This document shows positions 60,851 through 64,000 of a stretch of DNA of 64,000 nt, piece after piece. Origin of the DNA: Bin125 sp026705025 (GTDB taxonomy: Bacteria; Chloroflexota; Dehalococcoidia; Bin125); assembly GCA_026705025.1 (NCBI GenBank), contig JAPPBN010000026.1:248001-312000 (forward strand). The letters are read 5' to 3'. Each line of letters begins with the position of its first letter. Position 1 is the first letter of the stretch. Position numbers and translations under genes: made by a program. Below the pieces are notes generated by a model, which saw only the letters and a program-made list of their open reading frames with translations, made no database searches and was not told the DNA's origin.

Positions 60851-61026
60851 CCGAACGGATCCGAACAGGACCGAACATGCAGGACCCGCTAGATGCCTGA
60901 AGAAACCTGAAAAAACCTGAAAAATGCTGAAACCCCTGAGTCCACGATCTCTAGTGTTTTGCTGGACATCGCGCCCGCGACGCTCGTTTTCCCACCCGAG
61001 AAAAAAGTTTCGCCGAAAACCTGAAA
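60851..61026 (-). repeat. Intergenic decamer-repeat element, copy 2
   Basis: Plus strand: three CCGAAC-led decamers at 60851-60880, then AGAAACCTGA-type decamers (60901-60940), a CACGATCTCTAG segment, CTGGACATCGCGCCC, the A-run GAAAAAAGTT and CGAAAACCTGAAA at the end. Same block order as 13231-13414. Strand is given for the T-rich strand. It lies between the HAD gene and the crotonase at 61103. Confidence 0.75.
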
Positions 61027-61102
61027 CCGTCGTCCGCCGAACCAGATTCGACCTTCACCGGTCGGTAGTCTGTACAGGCTTGAGCAGCACCTGGAGCACG
61101 AC

Positions 61103-61900
61103 ATGACCCTCAACCCCGACGCATACACCACCATTGACATCGACAAGCGCTCCGACGGTGTGACCGTTGCCACGTTGAATCGGCCGGAGAAGCTGAACGC
61201 CGTCAACTCGGCCATGCACCGCGAGCTGGCGTCATTGCCCCTCGACGCCAACCGCGACCATGAGGTCCGCGTCCTGGTTCTGACCGGCGCCGGTCGCGCA
61301 TTCTGCGCCGGCGGCGACTTCTCCGCCGATCGCGACGAGCCGATGGGCGGCCGCTATCTGAATCGCATGAATGAAGCGAGATTGATCGTCGACAACTGGC
61401 TCGACTGCGAGAAGCCCGTGGTCTGCGCTGTCAACGGCTACGCCCTCGGTCTGGGCGCCACGGTCGCGCTGATGGCCGACGTCGTCTACATCGGACGCTC
61501 CGGCGTCCTCGGCGACACACACGTCAATATGGGCATCGGCGCCGGCGACGGCGGCGGCGTGATCTGGCCAATGCTGGTCGGACCCTCGCGAGCCAAGTAC
61601 TTTCTCATGACCGGCGAGCACATTCGCGCCGAGCAGGCGAAAGAACTCGGGCTGGTCCAGGATGTCGTCGAAGACGACGACCTGATGCCGACGGCTCTGG
61701 CGCTCGCCGAGCGCCTCTCGAACGGTCCGCTGGCCGCGATCTCCGCGTCCAAGGTGCCGATCAACAAGTGGATCAAGCACGTATCCAACCTCGTCCTGCC
61801 GCTTTCGCTGTCGATGGAAGAGGCGACCATGTCCGGTCCGGATGCCGCGGAAGCGCAGGCGGCATTCCGAGAGAAGCGCCAACCGAACTATCGACGTTAA
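61103..61900 (+). CDS. Enoyl-CoA hydratase/isomerase (crotonase) family protein, atypical active site
   Basis: 265 residues with crotonase landmarks GRAFCAGGDFS (oxyanion hole) and GYALGLGATVALMAD. By eye alignment, the two hydratase glutamates are replaced: His in the first position (GDTHVNMG) and a Tyr near the second (RAKYFLMTG). It therefore may not be a hydratase but a decarboxylase, thioesterase or other crotonase activity (inference). It starts ATG 61103 with GAGCACGAC upstream (weak). Confidence 0.85.
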   Translation: MTLNPDAYTTIDIDKRSDGVTVATLNRPEKLNAVNSAMHRELASLPLDANRDHEVRVLVLTGAGRAFCAGGDFSADRDEPMGGRYLNRMNEARLIVDNWLDCEKPVVCAVNGYALGLGATVALMADVVYIGRSGVLGDTHVNMGIGAGDGGGVIWPMLVGPSRAKYFLMTGEHIRAEQAKELGLVQDVVEDDDLMPTALALAERLSNGPLAAISASKVPINKWIKHVSNLVLPLSLSMEEATMSGPDAAEAQAAFREKRQPNYRR

Positions 61901-61988
61901 CCCCGATTTCCAATTCCTCGATAGGCTGATGCGTAGTGCGGGGTGGGCTGCGTCGTCGAGGCTCTGACGTGGCCGGGCGTCGATATCG

Positions 61989-63668
61989 ATGATTGGCAGG
62001 CTTCCTCACATGCCCCTGCGTCTGTTGCTGTCCCCGCGCGGAGCCCCGTACGCCGCGTGGCTGACCGCGTGGTTGCTCATCATGCTTCCGCTGATCGCGG
62101 TGACTGCGTGTACAGACAGCGTCCCCCAGGATGACCAGCCGCAGGCCCAACGACAGCAGCAGAGTGATGCGCAGCAAGACCAGTCCGCAGAGCCCGACGC
62201 CTCGCAGACCGCGGCTGATGAGCAACAGGAAGATGCCGACCAGCACGGCGCAGCAGTGGACAGTCAGCAAGGCGATGAAAGTCAATCCTCTGCTGCCGAC
62301 GCGATGCAACGCGATCGGCAGGAATCTCAGCAACAGACCCAGAGCTACGGTTCGGCCGACCCCTACGGCGATGGTGAAGACGGTGACGACAGCGCACAGG
62401 ACGACCAACCGGTCACACCCCCGGTGCCGCCGGTGCGCCAGTGGCTGGCTGAAGGAGTCCCCCTCGCGCCCAGCGTGCCGGCCGAGGGTGACGAATATGG
62501 CTGGTCGGCGGTCATCGAGGGCGACATCATCGCCATTGGCGCGCCCTACCACGACGAACTCGGCGAGGACACCGGCGCGGTGTTCATTTTCGAGCGGATC
62601 GACGGCGAATGGATCGAGACCGCCTACCTGCTGCCGCCCTTCCCCGACCCGCTCGGCTGGTTCGGCCGCTGGCTCGCGATCGACGACGGACGAATCGTGA
62701 TCGGAGCACCGTACGAGGACGGGTTGCGGGAAGACGGCAGCCGGATCGACGACTCCGGCGTCGCATATGTCTACGAGAAAGTCAATGGCGAATGGACGCG
62801 CACCGGCACGTTGTTGCCGCAGACGCCGTACTCGGGGGCGTCGTTCGGCTGGAGCGTGGCCATCTCCGGCGAGCGGATCGCGGTTTCAGCCTGGGAAGCG
62901 CCGCTCTTCGGCATGCAGACCGGCTCCGTGACGATCTTCACCCAGCACAAGGGACTTTGGCGGGCGGAAGCGGTGCTGCAGCCGGCCGAGGCGAGCGAAC
63001 GGATGATGTTCGGACGAGACATCGAGCTGCAGGGCAATGTCCTGGCCGTTGGCGCGCCCGGCGACGACACCATTGCCGAGGACGCCGGCGCCGTCTATGT
63101 CTGGCACTACTACAACGACGAGTGGAACTTCGCCGGCAGGCTGGTCGCCGCCGACGGCATCGCCCACGACCGGCTTGGTTCGCAGGTCGCGCTGCACCAG
63201 CCCTGGCTCGCGGCCGGCGCCTACGACCACGACGATCCCTTCTGGAGCGCCGGAGCCACCTATGTCTGGAAGTTGGACAACCTCTGGGAGTTCCATGCCA
63301 AGCTCGAAGCCTCGGACATGCAACCCGGCGATTGGTTTGGTTACTCGGTCGACATCCAGGGCGATTTCATGGTCATCGGTGCGCCCCATCGGGGCCATCC
63401 CGAGACCGGCACCTATCGCAGCGGCGCGGCCTACGCATTCGAGCTGAGCGACGACCAGTGGCTCGAGGTCGGCGTGCTCGGCCCGGTCGACGCCGTCGAA
63501 GCCGGTGAGCGGGCCGAGTTCGGCTGGGTCACCGAGATCCATGGAACCACTGCCGTCGTCGGAGCCTGGCTCGCTGACACCGACGCCGGCGGCGTGGATG
63601 CAGGCGCAGCAGCCGTCTATGAGATCCCAACCAACGGCGAAGACGCCGACAGCCCCGCGGACGAGTAG
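61989..63668 (+). CDS. Lipoprotein with FG-GAP-like beta-propeller
   Basis: 559 residues. Lipobox IAVTAC ends a signal peptide; start ATG 61989 or 62010. About 100 residues of Gln/Asp/Ser-rich linker follow (QQQTQS, QQSDAQQDQS). From about 145 on there are seven propeller-like repeats with the phrases IIAIGAPYHD, IVIGAPYED, IAVSAWEAP, LAVGAPGDD, LAAGAYDHD, MVIGAPHRG and AVVGAWLAD, the FG-GAP/integrin-alpha type. Such domains bind ligands or calcium at the cell surface; here the exact role is unknown. It probably sits on the outer face of the membrane. Confidence 0.87.
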   Translation: MIGRLPHMPLRLLLSPRGAPYAAWLTAWLLIMLPLIAVTACTDSVPQDDQPQAQRQQQSDAQQDQSAEPDASQTAADEQQEDADQHGAAVDSQQGDESQSSAADAMQRDRQESQQQTQSYGSADPYGDGEDGDDSAQDDQPVTPPVPPVRQWLAEGVPLAPSVPAEGDEYGWSAVIEGDIIAIGAPYHDELGEDTGAVFIFERIDGEWIETAYLLPPFPDPLGWFGRWLAIDDGRIVIGAPYEDGLREDGSRIDDSGVAYVYEKVNGEWTRTGTLLPQTPYSGASFGWSVAISGERIAVSAWEAPLFGMQTGSVTIFTQHKGLWRAEAVLQPAEASERMMFGRDIELQGNVLAVGAPGDDTIAEDAGAVYVWHYYNDEWNFAGRLVAADGIAHDRLGSQVALHQPWLAAGAYDHDDPFWSAGATYVWKLDNLWEFHAKLEASDMQPGDWFGYSVDIQGDFMVIGAPHRGHPETGTYRSGAAYAFELSDDQWLEVGVLGPVDAVEAGERAEFGWVTEIHGTTAVVGAWLADTDAGGVDAGAAAVYEIPTNGEDADSPADE

Positions 63669-64000
63669 CTAGCGATCCGGCCCTCGTACCGTGACGCCGC
63701 CGTCGACGGGCAGGATCACGCCGGTCACGTACTTCGCCTCATCGCTGGCCAGGAAGACAGCCGCCCAGGCAATGTCCCAGGGTTCGCCCTCCTGCTTCAG
63801 CAGGCTGGCATTCTTCCGACGCTCGCGCAGCTCCTCCGACATCCCCGCCGAGTAGACCATCGGCGTGTACACCGGACCGGGCATGATGCAGTTCGCTCGG
63901 ATCCCGTCGCGGCCGTGGTCAACCGCCAGTGCCTGCGTCAGTGTCGCCACCGCCGCCTTGCTCACGCTGTACGCCGTCAGACCTCGAGGCCGCAGCGCGG
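63669..64000 (-). CDS. Short-chain dehydrogenase/reductase (SDR), N-terminus cut by window edge
   Basis: C-terminal 110 residues of a classical SDR. The catalytic YSVSK lies near the right edge, followed by ANCIMPGPVYTPM, and the closing YVTGVILPVDGG. The start and cofactor-binding domain are beyond 64000. The stop is adjacent to that of the lipoprotein. Similar to the other SDRs in the window; substrate unknown. Confidence 0.9.
   Translation of the reverse strand, partial: ALRPRGLTAYSVSKAAVATLTQALAVDHGRDGIRANCIMPGPVYTPMVYSAGMSEELRERRKNASLLKQEGEPWDIAWAAVFLASDEAKYVTGVILPVDGGVTVRGPDR

Overview
The window is GC-rich, gene-dense bacterial chromosome with short intergenic gaps, many 1-4 base overlaps between neighbouring genes, and no rRNA, tRNA, insertion sequence, phage or CRISPR that I can recognise. 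The housekeeping genes (proS, nusA, infB, rbfA, truB, ispG, uppP, fab genes) are bacterial. Most of the rest is catabolic: family III CoA-transferases, short-chain dehydrogenases (SDR), ACMSD-type amidohydrolases, an LLM-class flavin/F420 oxidoreductase, a GMC oxidoreductase, crotonases and a fumarylacetoacetate-hydrolase protein. I infer a heterotrophic Chloroflexota-like (SAR202/Dehalococcoidia-like) marine or aquatic genome. That rests on gene content only, not on phylogeny.

Layout. 1-12.8 kb: SDRs, an MFS carrier, a secreted repeat protein, an amidohydrolase, a leucine-dehydrogenase-type enzyme, a TlpA-like thioredoxin, a two-subunit ThDP decarboxylase, a FAH-family protein and a double (fused) CoA-transferase. 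12.8-13.7 kb: a repeat-rich noncoding stretch and a small CxxC/HxxxxxH protein. 13.7-19.4 kb: acyl-CoA carboxyltransferase, uppP, nitroreductase, a secreted thioredoxin with the same repeat domain as the 3.0 kb protein, and ispG. 19.4-26.1 kb: translation/transcription block proS, nusA, infB, rbfA, truB. 26.1-31.7 kb (minus strand): fatty acid synthesis fabG, gap, fabD, fabF, fabF, acpP, cupin. 31.8-33.5 kb: amt-glnB for ammonium. 33.5-46.6 kb: a second fused CoA-transferase, a cyclase-family hydrolase, three tandem paralogous MFS carriers, a GMC oxidoreductase, then a pair of separate overlapping CoA-transferase genes. 46.7-54.3 kb: LLM oxidoreductase, VapBC-like toxin-antitoxin, carboxylesterase, alpha-carbonic anhydrase, crotonase, a nucleotidyltransferase-HEPN fusion and a second amidohydrolase. 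54.4-59.8 kb: general amino-acid ABC transporter aapJQM-P, interrupted by an antisense hicAB module. 59.8-64 kb: HAD hydrolase, crotonase, an FG-GAP-like lipoprotein and a partial SDR.

The most unusual signal is in the gaps. Two loci about 47 kb apart (13231-13414 and 60851-61026) carry the same ordered set of noncoding blocks, built from tandem 10-base units. Two other gaps (near 30695 and 43145) carry tandem copies of a different decamer, TTTGTCCAGA. Several palindromic interspersed repeats are also present. One is translated in frame as the linker of a fused CoA-transferase, and another supplies a probable ribosome binding site. Other notable points: in each CoA-transferase pair or fusion only one member keeps the expected catalytic Asp; hicA seems to lack an ATG/GTG/TTG start; and a repeat domain is shared by two exported proteins.
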